The notes under the pieces were generated by a model that did not search any database, was not told where the DNA came from, and worked only from the letters and a program-made list of their open reading frames with translations. DNA of 64,000 nucleotides from Maniola hyperantus (Eukaryota > Arthropoda > Insecta > Lepidoptera > Nymphalidae), in the NCBI RefSeq assembly GCF_902806685.2, contig NC_048550.1, positions 4,879,383 to 4,943,382 of the forward strand, written 5' to 3'. Made by a program: the position numbers and the translations under genes. Below, one piece after another: positions 1 through 9,370 of the stretch; position 1 is the first letter of the stretch, and each line of letters begins with the position of its first letter.

Positions 1-148
1 TATGAGACTTTATACTTTGACGTAAGATTTTTTTACAACTTTATTACCGATTATTTCCCAAAGTCACCATGACCCAAACAAACATCCAAGCAAATGTTCC
101 TCCCAGTGTTGGGGACAATACGCAGATAAACTTAGCTTTTATAAAATA
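1..148 (+). repeat. SINE body, copy cut by window edge
   Basis: The text from 'ctttgacgtaagatttt' through 'gttggggacaatacgcag' to 'cttttataaaat' matches, in the same order, the reverse complement of 46827-47054. That second copy has a tRNA-like head with a box B (GGTTCGATTCC), so this is the body of the same tRNA-derived SINE with its head lying outside the window. No protein is encoded; the open frame on the minus strand here is incidental. Confidence 0.6.
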
Positions 149-398
149 TCGAAGGTCTGGCAAGCGCTGACTCTTAGTCCATAACATCCCCCTCGCTGAA
201 TAAACAACGAACTCCCTCTTTATTATTTTATGTAATCTAAGCAACACGCGGAACTCACGAGCTTTCAACGCAGAATTAAATCACTTAAATTTAATGTTTT
301 CTGAGAATAATAAATCTGATTTTATTTGCCTCAATCTGAAATCGTATTGTACAATGTACATTATCTAGGTGTGATTGTTCCATTTCGTAAGTAACTTT

Positions 399-503
399 AG
401 TCTGCGACAGGGTGAGATAGCAATCGGGGTATGAGGCGGTGGGACGCCCCGCACACCCGCACGTCACCCGCGCTCGCCCGCACCGGGTTAGCTGTCGCGG
501 ACT
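399..503. mobile_element. GC-rich fold-back MITE, copy 1 (short form)
   Basis: The ends AGTCTGCGACAG and CTGTCGCGGACT are inverted repeats. The interior carries 'gcaatcgggg', 'acgccccgcacacccgcac' and 'cgcccgcaccgggtta', which recur at 2395-2523 and 41337-41486. It is much more GC-rich than the surrounding AT-rich DNA. No coding capacity; a non-autonomous DNA element is the simplest reading. Confidence 0.6.
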
Positions 504-716
504 ATAGAGGATATAAGAGGCTCACTTGCACTTGGAAAAAGTGTGTCTTCTTGGCAAACCATTATGCTCTTGGCAAAAAGTGACAGCATTACAAAATTTA
601 AGTTGACAACCGTATAACATATTTTGTAAGTTTGTTGGATTGATTGAAATCAGCCGGAGTTTTAGGATGAGGTGCTTGATTTTTTTGATTTTCAGTTTAG
701 TCTAAAGCGGTAGTGT

Positions 717-793
717 AAATCTCACTTGGACTGTTGTCATAGGTCCTTCTAGACTCTAGAGTAAGTATGAAAACAGTCCAACGGGTGAGATTT
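717..793. repeat. Imperfect inverted repeat next to a tRNA-like box B
   Basis: Arms 717-740 (AAATCTCACTTGGACTGTT...) and 767-793 (...AACAGTCCAACGGGTGAGATTT) are complementary with a small bulge; the loop contains TCTAGACTCTAGA. On the minus strand the right arm reads GGTTCAAATCTCACC, a box-B-like string, so a decayed tRNA-derived element is possible. Weak evidence. Confidence 0.35.
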
Positions 794-954
794 GAACCTA
801 TGAGTTAATAGGGCTTTTGAATTTCATTCTACACCATAGCAACTAACACTTTTTCATGATACTTTTCACCGCTTTCTATTATAATATTATCTTGAGACGC
901 AGAATGGTCATGTTAGGTAGGTATATTAATAGCCATGTAATATTACATTACAAA

Positions 955-1251
955 ACTAGCGACCCGCCCCGGCTTCGCATGGGTGCAACGTAGATACTAA
1001 TGTGGTGTCATTGAGGTGTCATTGCCTCGGAAACTCTCAAATGAGAGGATTTTTTTCCGACCTAATTCACATTACTTTAATTTCTCTAGGGATCTCTAAC
1101 TTTTTGAGAATTAAACTATAGCTATAAACCTTCCTCTTGAATCACTCTATCTATTGGTGAAAACCGCATTAAAATCCGTTGCGTAGTTTAAAAGATCTAC
1201 GCGTTTATACATACAGACGAGGGAAGCGACTTTATTTTATACTATGTAGAG
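955..1251 (-). repeat. Interspersed repeat, RTE-type LINE 3' region (probable)
   Basis: The plus strand runs from 'ctagcgacccgccccggcttcgc' to 'atactatgtagagat', with 'accgcattaaaatccgttgcg' between. I associate this arrangement with RTE-class 3' ends that are common in arthropods. A second decayed piece with the same 'ttttcaccaatagaaagag' string lies at 41560-41670. No reading frame. The family assignment is from memory. Confidence 0.45.
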
Positions 1252-1552
1252 ATTTCAATCACCATTCTACATTGACTCCCCATTGATATTACACCGACTT
1301 GGTATATATATACCAGTTGGTCGTTCATATGAACTTTATGTTTGTCATAATGACGTTGGCGCCAATTCGTACTCGTTTAATTTAGCCATTTGAACTGTTT
1401 AACTTATAATTTATGTGATGTGACTAGGAAACAAACGTTAACGTTTTGCAGAGCAAATAAAAAGCAATGGGTTCAATGTAACTGTAGTAAATCATGACTG
1501 AGTGCTGACTACTGACACGAAATTCGAAATAAACGGTTGGTAGCTGATTGAT

Positions 1553-1606
1553 TTTTTTTAATTTAATTTAATTTATTTAATTTAATTTAATTTTTAATTT
1601 AATTTA
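1553..1606. repeat. ATTTA-type simple repeat
   Basis: Runs of 'atttaattta' units form a low-complexity tract directly next to the LINE remnant at 1607-1772. Confidence 0.8.
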
Positions 1607-1772
1607 GGCCTTCCCAAGAGCGCGCCACCACACACGATCCTTCGCCTTCCTCATCCATCCACTCCCCGCTACCTTCTTAAAGTCAGTCCAGCGCGTCGGA
1701 GGTCGTCCCATACTGCGCTTGCTGATACGCGGTCTCCACTCCGGAACACGTCTGCACCAGCGGCCATCGGTT
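1607..1772 (-). pseudogene. Non-LTR retrotransposon RT C-terminal remnant
   Basis: Read on the minus strand, one frame stays open for about 54 codons and gives ...VPEWRPRISKRSMGRPP, then TRWTDFKKVAGSGWMRKAKD and RVWWRALG. The 'GRPPTRWTD..K.VAGSGW' block is the C-terminal tail found after the reverse transcriptase in RTE-like LINEs of insects. Only this tail is present; no palm motif (YADD) or endonuclease can be seen, so it is a fragment. Similar but separate tails are at 12922-13060, 37540-37700 and 47716-47905. The A/T simple repeat lies just downstream in LINE orientation, where a 3' end would fall. Confidence 0.7.
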
Positions 1773-1954
1773 CTGGGGCAGACGTGGCCAGTGGCCTACC
1801 CGTGGCCTAGCTACTTCAGCTGGCTAATTCGCTAAGCTATGTCAATCACTCTGGTTCTCCCTACGGGTTTCCTCGTTACGGATTTTGTCCCTTATAGAGA
1901 CTCAAATTATTTTTTTTAAACTACATACTTTTTTATTTGATCAAACTAAGTCTT

Positions 1955-2040
1955 GACTGCGAAGTGCAATCTCATCTCACCCAGCGGTAAGTGATGATGC
2001 AGTATAAGAGGATACTTTCAGCTTTAAAAGCTATCTTCTC
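1955..2040. repeat. Interspersed repeat fragment ('gcaatctcacctggtggtaagtg' family)
   Basis: The string 'gtgcaatctcatctcacccagcggtaagtgatgatgcag' is a diverged match to 'ttgcaatctcacctggtggtaagtgatgactgatgatgcag' at 27605-27790. Both are fragments of one dispersed family without visible coding. Confidence 0.5.
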
Positions 2041-2340
2041 AAATCTTAGAGATTAATGCTTGCCGGTTCGAGTTGAGTTTTACATTTCAAGCGTTTTCAG
2101 CTTAATCGAAATTCCCACCAGCTCCTCGGCTTAAAGTGTTTGCTAACACGGATAACGGCGTTTTCTATTGATAATAATCACTGGAATTAACAGTATTTCT
2201 GCCCATCAAGTGTTTGTCAACCCGCATTGATAATAATCGCGCTCTCATTTAGATTAGCTTTAACTATGAAGAAATTTTGTATTGCCGAGTGCCGACATCA
2301 ACATAATTTATAGGTAGACAGTTCTTATCGGTGTGCCTGC

Positions 2341-2368
2341 ATCTAGGTAACTAAATAGTTACCTAGAT
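2341..2368. repeat. Perfect 12-bp palindrome, 4-nt loop
   Basis: ATCTAGGTAACT, loop AAAT, AGTTACCTAGAT. It stands 26 bp before the second GC-rich MITE. See the finding on snap-back palindromes. Confidence 0.85.
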
Positions 2369-2394
2369 AAAATCTGTTTTAACTATGCAACTAT

Positions 2395-2523
2395 AAGTAC
2401 GGGACAGGTCGAGATGGCAATCGGGGTGGGGAACGCCCCGCACACTCGCACAGCCCCCGCGTTAACCCGGTGCGGGTAAGCGCGGATGACGTGCGGGTGT
2501 GCATCTCCACCTATCTCGTACTT
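2395..2523. mobile_element. GC-rich fold-back MITE, copy 2
   Basis: The termini AAGTACGGGACAGGTCGAG and the reverse complement of 'atctccacctatctcgtactt' match at most positions. The interior is itself partly self-complementary ('acgccccgcacactcgcac' against 'gtgcgggtgtgc') around a 'gttaacccggtgcgggtaag' core. It shares core and ends with copies 1 and 3. Confidence 0.7.
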
Positions 2524-2744
2524 AGTAACTAACTAATAACTATTAGTTACTATAAAGAACTTTACACATTACATTTTCATGCAAAGTGAACGCGCGTTTT
2601 ACGAAAGCACGTTGACAACGCTGCATCTTCTAGGCAAGTTAAGCTGCTGCATCCTCACTTGCTAGCAGATCTGATCAATGCACCCAAGCGCTAGTCTATA
2701 ATTAAATTTAAAAAAACACAATTGTATGAGGCGCACGACGCGTG

Positions 2745-3663
2745 TGCTAGATTAGCCTCAGAAGTATAGAGACAATAGAGTCAGGAATCACCTACTGAGA
2801 GCCTAAACCTTAGTTCGTTATCAAAAAGCTAGGGCGTGGTTGAAGGTAGAAAACAAAATAAAAGATTGTATAAGGAAATAAACTGTTTTATTCAGGGAAA
2901 AGTCCCTCCAAATCAAAGTTTATCTTTACCATTAATTATTGCTTTATCATTATATAATTTATTATTTCCTTTAAGAAAAATCTACCGCCAGTTCGAAAAA
3001 GCATATCTACCGAGAGAAAGAACTGGCAAGAAAAAACTCGGCGGTGTCTATTCACAATTATTGAAAAATAGATACAACTATGGTAGGTATTACCATAACA
3101 TATCCAACCCACATAGGGTATAAGCATAAACTATTACAAAGGAATACCAGATGTATAACAAATTACACATTAACCAACACATAAAACAACATACATAGTA
3201 TAACAATAGAAATATAAAATCAACAATATTCGTACCTGTCACAGCTTCTTATTAAAAATAGGAAAATTAATGATGTCTACCGTCAAAGCAGAGCCATTTA
3301 TAGCCCTTTGGCTACCCTTTCCATAAGTATAATGATACCATATAAAACTCAAATTCAATAGAGTCGACAATAGAGATTAAACTTTAGTTTTAAATTTATA
3401 CACTTCAAAATTCCACATTATACTCTATTTAAATCTACAATTACTTTACTTCTAAAATATAATAAAATCAATTTCACCATGTAAGACCTTTGGATTAGCT
3501 GCTATATATTATCTGTTACGTCTGTAGTATTTTGCCTATCATTTTGACGTGCCTCTGTTTACAAATAAAATGTCAATGGTTTAGAATTAATTCTTAAGCA
3601 AAATCTAAAGAGTTTAGTAGCAATTTCAAGAAATAAATAGCAACTCTAACCATTTATCTTATA
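2745..3663. repeat. Left LTR-like direct repeat (919 bp)
   Basis: Starts 'tgctagattagcctcag' and ends 'ccatttatcttata'. By eye it is the same as 6344-7270 except that the right copy has 8 extra bases (CTGTaggtatgtCACAG). Near-identity implies a recent insertion. Positions 2981-3045 contain an ACCGAG...GGCAAG...CTCGGCGG block resembling lepidopteran LINE 3' tails, carried in both repeats. Confidence 0.85.
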
Positions 3664-3678
3664 CGGCCAAACTGACAA

Positions 3679-3698
3679 TTGCTTCGTTCTCGAAGCAA
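3679..3698 (+). repeat. Hairpin 1: TTGCTTCG-TTCT-CGAAGCAA
   Basis: An 8-bp perfect stem with loop TTCT, preceded by CGGCCAAACTGACAA directly at the inner edge of the left repeat. It is paired with hairpin 2 at 5517-5540; the two stems differ by compensating base changes. Confidence 0.8.
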
Positions 3699-3919
3699 CA
3701 AAATAAAAACAAACAATACGTAACGTAAATTTTTAACAACATCAAAACATTTTTTTTTTTTTTTTTTCAAACAACATGTCTGTGGCTTCCAACAAAATTT
3801 AAAAAAAACATTTTAAACATGTGTGTGACATACAAAATTACCACACAGTTTACTCTCAAAAATACAAGAAATATTTTTCTCGCCACAGCACATAAATGTT
3901 TCCAAACAAGATATCCTTT

Positions 3920-4130
3920 AACCCCATTGGTTTTAAACCAATATCAAAAAATATTTTTAACACCACTGGTATTAAAGCGATATTATAAAAATAGTTTTCA
4001 GCACCGTTGGTTCCAACGTTTTAAAGTATCATCTACAAAATATCCTTCAACACCATTGGTTTTAAGGCAACATCGTAAACCATCATAAAATTGTCCCTTA
4101 ACACCATTGGTTTTGATCCATATATCACTA
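3920..4130 (+). repeat. Degenerate tandem array, 'caccattggttttaa' units
   Basis: Five units start near 3921, 3961, 4001, 4050 and 4101 (spacing about 40-51 bp), each with CACC(A/G)(T/C)TGGTTTTAA-like sequence followed by an A-rich spacer. In one frame this gives repeated TPLVL, but there is no sign that it is translated. Confidence 0.65.
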
Positions 4131-4983
4131 TACAATTTTTCCATTGATCGAACATTTGATCAAAGTTTTAAATAAATTCCAATAAAATATAGAGATGAAT
4201 ATTAAACAAAGAAAAATTGCAACTGAACAAATTGTAAATTATCAGAATTTAAAATAATATGTTTCATAAAAAAGAACCATCAAAATGAAAAAGTTACAAA
4301 ATATTAATATTTCAAAATAAGTTAAATCATAAGAACTTTTTTTCAATTTCAAGTTAATAATTTTGCAAAAATAATAAAATACCATCGACTCTTACTCCTA
4401 AAGTACCAAAGTCAAAAACAAAGGGTAGGTATATAAAAAGTAATTATATGTAAGATATATCAAAACAAAACTAACTACTATGTTAGAAGAAGTAAAAATA
4501 ATCAAAGAGTAAACTTATCTAATTATCGTTATTTACTTTCAAAAATATTTTCTATTCAATCTCTTTTTGTCTATCTGCAATCAGTCCTCGGACTATACAA
4601 AAAACATTTGTTGCTTCCCACATCCAATGATGTGCCAACAACCTTCCTTTTTATTAAATAAATACCAAAACATTTTTCCAATATAAAACTCCAAAAAGGT
4701 AGTAAATAAAAACATATAAAGGTAGGTATCAAAAACTAAAATGTCAAAAAATATCACACGAAAATAATTTACATTAAAAAGATCGTCAAAGAAGTAATCA
4801 ATATCAAAAATAGTTAAATACAAGAAAATCCATGTTCAAAAATTAAAACATTTCAAACATCAAAAACGTCAGAAAATAAAAAGTATTATTCAAAACAAAA
4901 ACCTACGGAATTAAAAAATATCAAACACAAGTGGGTAGTCAAGAATCTCTAAACTCCAATATTCTAAATTTAGGTTTCAGGTT

Positions 4984-5025
4984 TGACCATAGTCCACCAC
5001 GCTGGCCAAGTGTGGTTTGGCAGAT
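4984..5025 (-). repeat. SINE tail scrap inside the composite element
   Basis: 'gaccatagtccaccacgctgg' followed by 'ccaagtgtggtttggcag' matches the antisense tail of the SINE seen at 56925-57425 and, in sense, at 40254-40385. Confidence 0.6.
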
Positions 5026-5516
5026 CCATTACATCACATTACATAACGGTGGGTATTTATAAAAAAACAATGACATCAAACAATCAGTAGCTACTATTCT
5101 ATAATCTGACAATTGCCTCCGGCCTTTATTGCAAGGTACCTATTCCCCTGCTGAATGGGACTTAGCGGCATAGCAACAGGATAAGACATCAGCAGCCTAA
5201 CCTATCCATATATAAAAACTACAAAAATAAACTCAAACAAAATTTCTAAACTATTGTAGGTAGGTATCACAAATCTTTCGTCTCTACGTTTTGCGAGTGA
5301 GAACTCCGATGCAAAATCAATAGCAAAATAACAAAATGGCCACGCTAATCGCAATTTCTGATCAATGAATCATCAACATTTAACGAATGATGGAATGTGT
5401 ATTTCTACAAAAAAAAATTTTTTTTTTTTTTGTTCTTTTTTTTTTTTGTTCTTTTTTTTTCTCTGTCATTATGTAACACATAAATAATTAATAAACATCT
5501 ATTCGGCCAACCTGAA

Positions 5517-5540
5517 AAGTACTTCGTTCTCGAAGTACTT
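5517..5540 (+). repeat. Hairpin 2: AAGTACTTCG-TTCT-CGAAGTACTT
   Basis: A 10-bp perfect stem with the same TTCT loop as hairpin 1, again preceded by CGGCCAA(C)CTGAAA. Counting from the loop, pairs 6 and 8 differ from hairpin 1 on both strands at once (G-C to A-T; T-A to G-C). Confidence 0.8.
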
Positions 5541-6343
5541 ACATAGGAAATGCCACAAGAATACCAACATAACTAAAAAAAGTAAGATGACTCATCACTC
5601 GTAAAACAATATTCAATGATTCAATGTCAACATCACTATCATATAAATTACAAATATACGGCTAGACGTCAGACGGAAATTAAAATAGAACACAAATTAA
5701 CCATCAGTAAATATTTACTGACAAACTTGCTTTAGTTTTTCACCGCTCGGTCAGTCTGACATTTAACCACATTTTATCGTATGATCATTTAATAAAAATT
5801 TCATACCAACTAACTACCTGCAAATTTTCAACATTAATTTTCGTAATACCGATTTGTGTTATTAGCCGAGACATCATGCGATTTAACACCTTCAAACATT
5901 AATCTGAGTCATTGAAACAGAATACCTATACTGAATACAAAATTACCCGCAAAAATTTTATTTATTTAGTACCCACATCTTTTCTATAATACAATTAGTT
6001 TGTGTTACTACATTACGCAGAGTATTAATAGGTCCATGATTACGCAATAAAACTTTTTAAGGCCTACCTGCCTGAAAAAAATGGTCTCGCAAAAACACTT
6101 TTTTTTTTTTTTCACTTTCACAACACTTTGAACAAAATAAGCTTCCATACCGATTTAGGGTATCCAGATTAAGGATATCCAATGTCCATTGTGGTACCTC
6201 TCGTGGACGTCAGTCATCACAACGCCTGTTGTAACATCTTTGATGGCTTTTCACAAAGCCATCCGAATTGGCCGGTATTTCTGAAACTTGTACAAACTGC
6301 ATTAGAAAAGGCACAATTCAGCCATATCGTATCCCACTTCTGA

Positions 6344-7270
6344 TGCTAGATTAGCCTCAGAAGTATAGAGACAATAGAGTCAGGAATCACCTACTGAGAG
6401 CCTAAACCTTAGTTCGTTATCAAAAAGCTAGGGCGTGGTTGAAGGTAGAAAACAAAATAAAAGATTGTATAAGGAAATAAACTGTTTTATTCAGGGAAAA
6501 GTCCCTCCAAATCAAAGTTTATCTTTACCATTAATTATTGCTTTATCATTATATAATTTATTATTTCCTTTAAGAAAAATCTACCGCCAGTTCGAAAAAG
6601 CATATCTACCGAGAGAAAGAACTGGCAAGAAAAAACTCGGCGGTGTCTATTCACAATTATTGAAAAATAGATACAACTATGGTAGGTATTACCATAACAT
6701 ATCCAACCCACATAGGGTATAAGCATAAACTATTACAAAGGAATACCAGATGTATAACAAATTACACATTAACCAACACATAAAACAACATACATAGTAT
6801 AACAATAGAAATATAAAATCAACAATATTCGTACCTGTAGGTATGTCACAGCTTCTTATTAAAAATAGGAAAATTAATGATGTCTACCGTCAAAGCAGAG
6901 CCATTTATAGCCCTTTGGCTACCCTTTCCATAAGTATAATGATACCATATAAAACTCAAATTCAATAGAGTCGACAATAGAGATTAAACTTTAGTTTTAA
7001 ATTTATACACTTCAAAATTCCACATTATACTCTATTTAAATCTACAATTACTTTACTTCTAAAATATAATAAAATCAATTTCACCATGTAAGACCTTTGG
7101 ATTAGCTGCTATATATTATCTGTTACGTCTGTAGTATTTTGCCTATCATTTTGACGTGCCTCTGTTTACAAATAAAATGTCAATGGTTTAGAATTAATTC
7201 TTAAGCAAAATCTAAAGAGTTTAGTAGCAATTTCAAGAAATAAATAGCAACTCTAACCATTTATCTTATA
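6344..7270. repeat. Right LTR-like direct repeat (927 bp)
   Basis: The same sequence as 2745-3663 plus an 8-bp insertion. It is followed by the CGTG duplication at 7271-7274. No polypurine tract precedes it ('gtatcccacttctga'). Confidence 0.85.
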
Positions 7271-7274
7271 CGTG

Positions 7275-7838
7275 CGACGGGCGTCATGATTTTTTTTAAT
7301 TCGACACACACTCATAAACGCACTTCAATTTAAAGGTAGCTTCAAATCTTTGGCATTTGAAGTTGGTTTTTTGAAAATATTTTTTTGATAATATAAGTAG
7401 TGAAGTTGCTTTAAAAATATTGCAATTTAATATCAATAAGTTTCGCAATCAATGAACGTTTTCAAAATAATTGAAGTGCTTATTCTGCTGGAGTTGTTTT
7501 CTTTCATAAACTATTTGCGGAGAAAATAAACTATTTAAATTATTGATAACTGAGTTATTAATTTCTTATTTATTGCAACTTTACGAGAGGATGTATAATA
7601 TAACGCATTGAGAAAATATATCATTGTTGCCCGTTGGTCAACGCAAATGAAGATTTATGCGCATATGCCCTTCGAGTGTTATCACTTAGCTCTCTATAGT
7701 CAATACTGTTACAAGTACGTATAGACTTGATATCAATGGACAACTTTCTCGGTCACGTTTCGTCATATTTATTTATGGACTAACTTTTGCCACCAACGTC
7801 TTCCCGTCGATCTTCGTTTCAACCTTAGATTATGTCAG
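7275..7838. other. AT-rich spacer
   Basis: I see no gene, RNA or clear repeat here apart from an 8-bp inverted repeat near 7335 (CTTCAAAT/ATTTGAAG). Confidence 0.5.
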
Positions 7839-7840
7839 TA

Positions 7841-8126
7841 CCCGTAGTATAAGATTTTACGTCTCACCAAACGTTGCTAGAATTTGAGAGTCGAAACACA
7901 ATAACATCAAAGTAAAATGGACCTAAAGAGCCTTGAATTGAAGTCAAATATTCAATGCCACTGATTTTAATTTCGCAATGTTTCCGCTTGGAGCACTGGC
8001 TGTAGAAGTGTAGACAAACTTGAGATTTAAAACAAGGCATTTAAGATCCAGTTTACTGTAACGCGGCAGTATTTCGGCTCTCAAATTTGGTTTGGTTTGG
8101 TGAGACGTAAAATCTTATACTACGGG
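7841..8126. mobile_element. MITE with at least 30-bp perfect TIRs, TA target
   Basis: The left end CCCGTAGTATAAGATTTTAC(GTCTCACC...) is matched perfectly by the reverse complement of the right end, and weaker complementarity continues inward ('aatttgagagtcgaaa' against 'tttcggctctcaaattt'). TA flanks both sides (7839-7840 and 8127-8128). Short length, long TIRs and a TA duplication suggest a Tc1/mariner-type non-autonomous element. Confidence 0.8.
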
Positions 8127-8139
8127 TATAGAGGTGGAT

Positions 8140-8800
8140 TAAATGTCGAGAGCGCCCCCAGTCATAGGCGCCCCTCTAACAGCCATTTTTTTTTTTTTAC
8201 ATATTTACTAATTTCAAAAGAACGAGGATTGAGGAATCGTCTCATTGTATAGCTGGTAGTTGGTGATTAGGTATACTATTTATGTGAACGAGTGAAGAAC
8301 ATCACGTCATGATACTTTGCTTACTTTGATTAAAGAACAGGCAGTTTCGGTCACTCCAAGATAATATTACTTAGTAGGGATAATTAGGTAGGCCAGGTAA
8401 TGGAACTCTACATGATCGCGTGCGCCCCTTCGTAACCTCGCGCCCCTAGGCACGTGCCTAGTTTGCCTTAGGGATAATCTGCCTCTGGATCATGTAAATC
8501 CAAATCATCGTCATCTCAATTCATCACTGGCCAATTTTTGAACACTTCTTCTCTCTGAATGACAGAATTTACACACATTTTGAGAACATTATCACATGAG
8601 TAGATATTATATGTCTACTCGTGTGACATTATGGAGGACTCTTACGTATGCACTGGTTTTCTGGAGATACTATCTCTGTTAGATATAAAGTAACGTTAAA
8701 ATTGTGTCAAAAAATTAGCGATAAAATTTTCTAGCGCGAATTTATTACAAGACAAAAAGCATAAGTGGTGAAGTTGTCCCACTTTCACCATTTAAGTTGA
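8140..8800. other. AT-rich DNA with one dispersed-repeat scrap
   Basis: 'cgcgcccctaggcacgtgcctagtttgcc' near 8440-8475 contains the perfect palindrome AGGCACGTGCCT and looks like a fragment of a dispersed repeat. I see no other features. Confidence 0.4.
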
Positions 8801-8806
8801 CTCCAT

Positions 8807-8890
8807 TTTGCTCTACATTGCTGCTCTGGTAATATGACAACTCTCTGTTTGTTGTCAGAGAGTTGTCATATTACTAGAGCAGAGAGCAAA
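8807..8890. repeat. Long pre-miRNA-like hairpin
   Basis: The main stem 8822-8847/8856-8881 has 26 bp with one G/A difference and an 8-nt loop TTTGTTGT. An outer 8-bp stem TTTGCTCT (8807-8814)/AGAGCAAA (8883-8890) is separated from it by an asymmetric internal loop. Size and shape fit a pre-miRNA, but also a small fold-back repeat. It sits about 180 bp upstream of the host exon's acceptor. Confidence 0.6.
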
Positions 8891-9071
8891 TAGTTTTAAA
8901 GTGCCGTTCTTTTCTTCGAAGTAACTTGATAACGTTAAGAACAAAGTAGATCAAGATTCAAACGCCAACTCACTACAAACAACGGCTGACTCTTCCAACT
9001 TTGTATAACCACCTTCTTTGTTTTCGCCCGTTATCAGCTTACATTCATCATAACTTATCTTTTTGTTGCAG

Positions 9072-9370
9072 AAAATCGCTTCGATATCTTGTGCATACAA
9101 GAATATTTTAAGTGTAAAGCAAACAGCGCGCCGCCCACGTCGCCCGATATCAGCATCCCGTCCCGCAGAGAAATTAATCTGGAACACGGTAACAGGAAGC
9201 GTCCCGATAAAGTGCTCTGTGCTGTAGCTCTGGATGAGCAAACCGCGATACGTTCACAACAGCATACTAAGACGAACTGACCCATTAAACTAACAAACAA
9301 AACAGTGATGTGCCATAGTGTAGACTATAGACTAGAGACTATAAAAGTGTAAAATAAAGAATTAGTAACG
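9072..9370 (+). other. Probable 5' UTR part of the host exon
   Basis: A strong acceptor (cttatctttttgttgcag, ending 9071) opens this segment, which is GC-richer than its surroundings and runs into the ATG at 9371. It contains short upstream ORFs, including one at about 9231 (ATGAGCAAACCG...) and one at about 9308 (ATGTGCCAT...), which could dampen translation. An in-frame TAA at 9350-9352 precedes the 9371 start. The frame opening GAAAATCGCTTCGATATC reads ENRFDILCIQE, reminiscent of LINE endonucleases, but the similarity ends there. Confidence 0.5.

Larger units (their letters stand above)
3664..6343. other. Gene-free A-rich interior of the composite element
   Basis: It contains several T runs (around 3750-3768, 5410-5460 and 6100), a degenerate tandem array (3920-4130), two hairpins with the same CGGCCAA leader (3664 and 5504) and a SINE scrap (4984-5025). 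No open frame exceeds about 90 codons and none looks like a protein. Plus-strand A enrichment is strong from 3700 to 5300, as in many non-coding retroelement interiors. Confidence 0.7.
2745..7270. mobile_element. Composite element with LTR-like direct repeats, non-autonomous
   Basis: Two near-identical direct repeats (2745-3663 and 6344-7270) enclose a 2.7 kb A-rich interior. The tetranucleotide CGTG lies immediately before the first (2741-2744) and after the second (7271-7274), as expected for one insertion with a 4-bp target duplication. The repeats begin TG and end TATA. I see no gag-pol frame, no obvious tRNA-complementary primer site after the left repeat and no polypurine tract before the right one. 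It resembles a large non-autonomous LTR derivative, but an unusual one. The open frames of 95 and 63 codons in both repeats are copies of each other and show no protein features. Confidence 0.75.

Noticed and set aside
2836..3123. 95-codon frame repeated at 6435-6722
   Set aside because: It is duplicated only because it lies in the two direct repeats; no protein motif, no codon bias, and an overlapping frame of 63 codons exists on the other strand.
9087..9280. Possible LINE endonuclease start (ENRFDILCIQE)
   Set aside because: Resemblance is limited to about ten residues; no further endonuclease motif follows.
9055..9300. Minus-strand frames opposite the host exon (8951-9300)
   Set aside because: Shadow frames of the GC-richer exon region; no splice sites or motifs in that direction.
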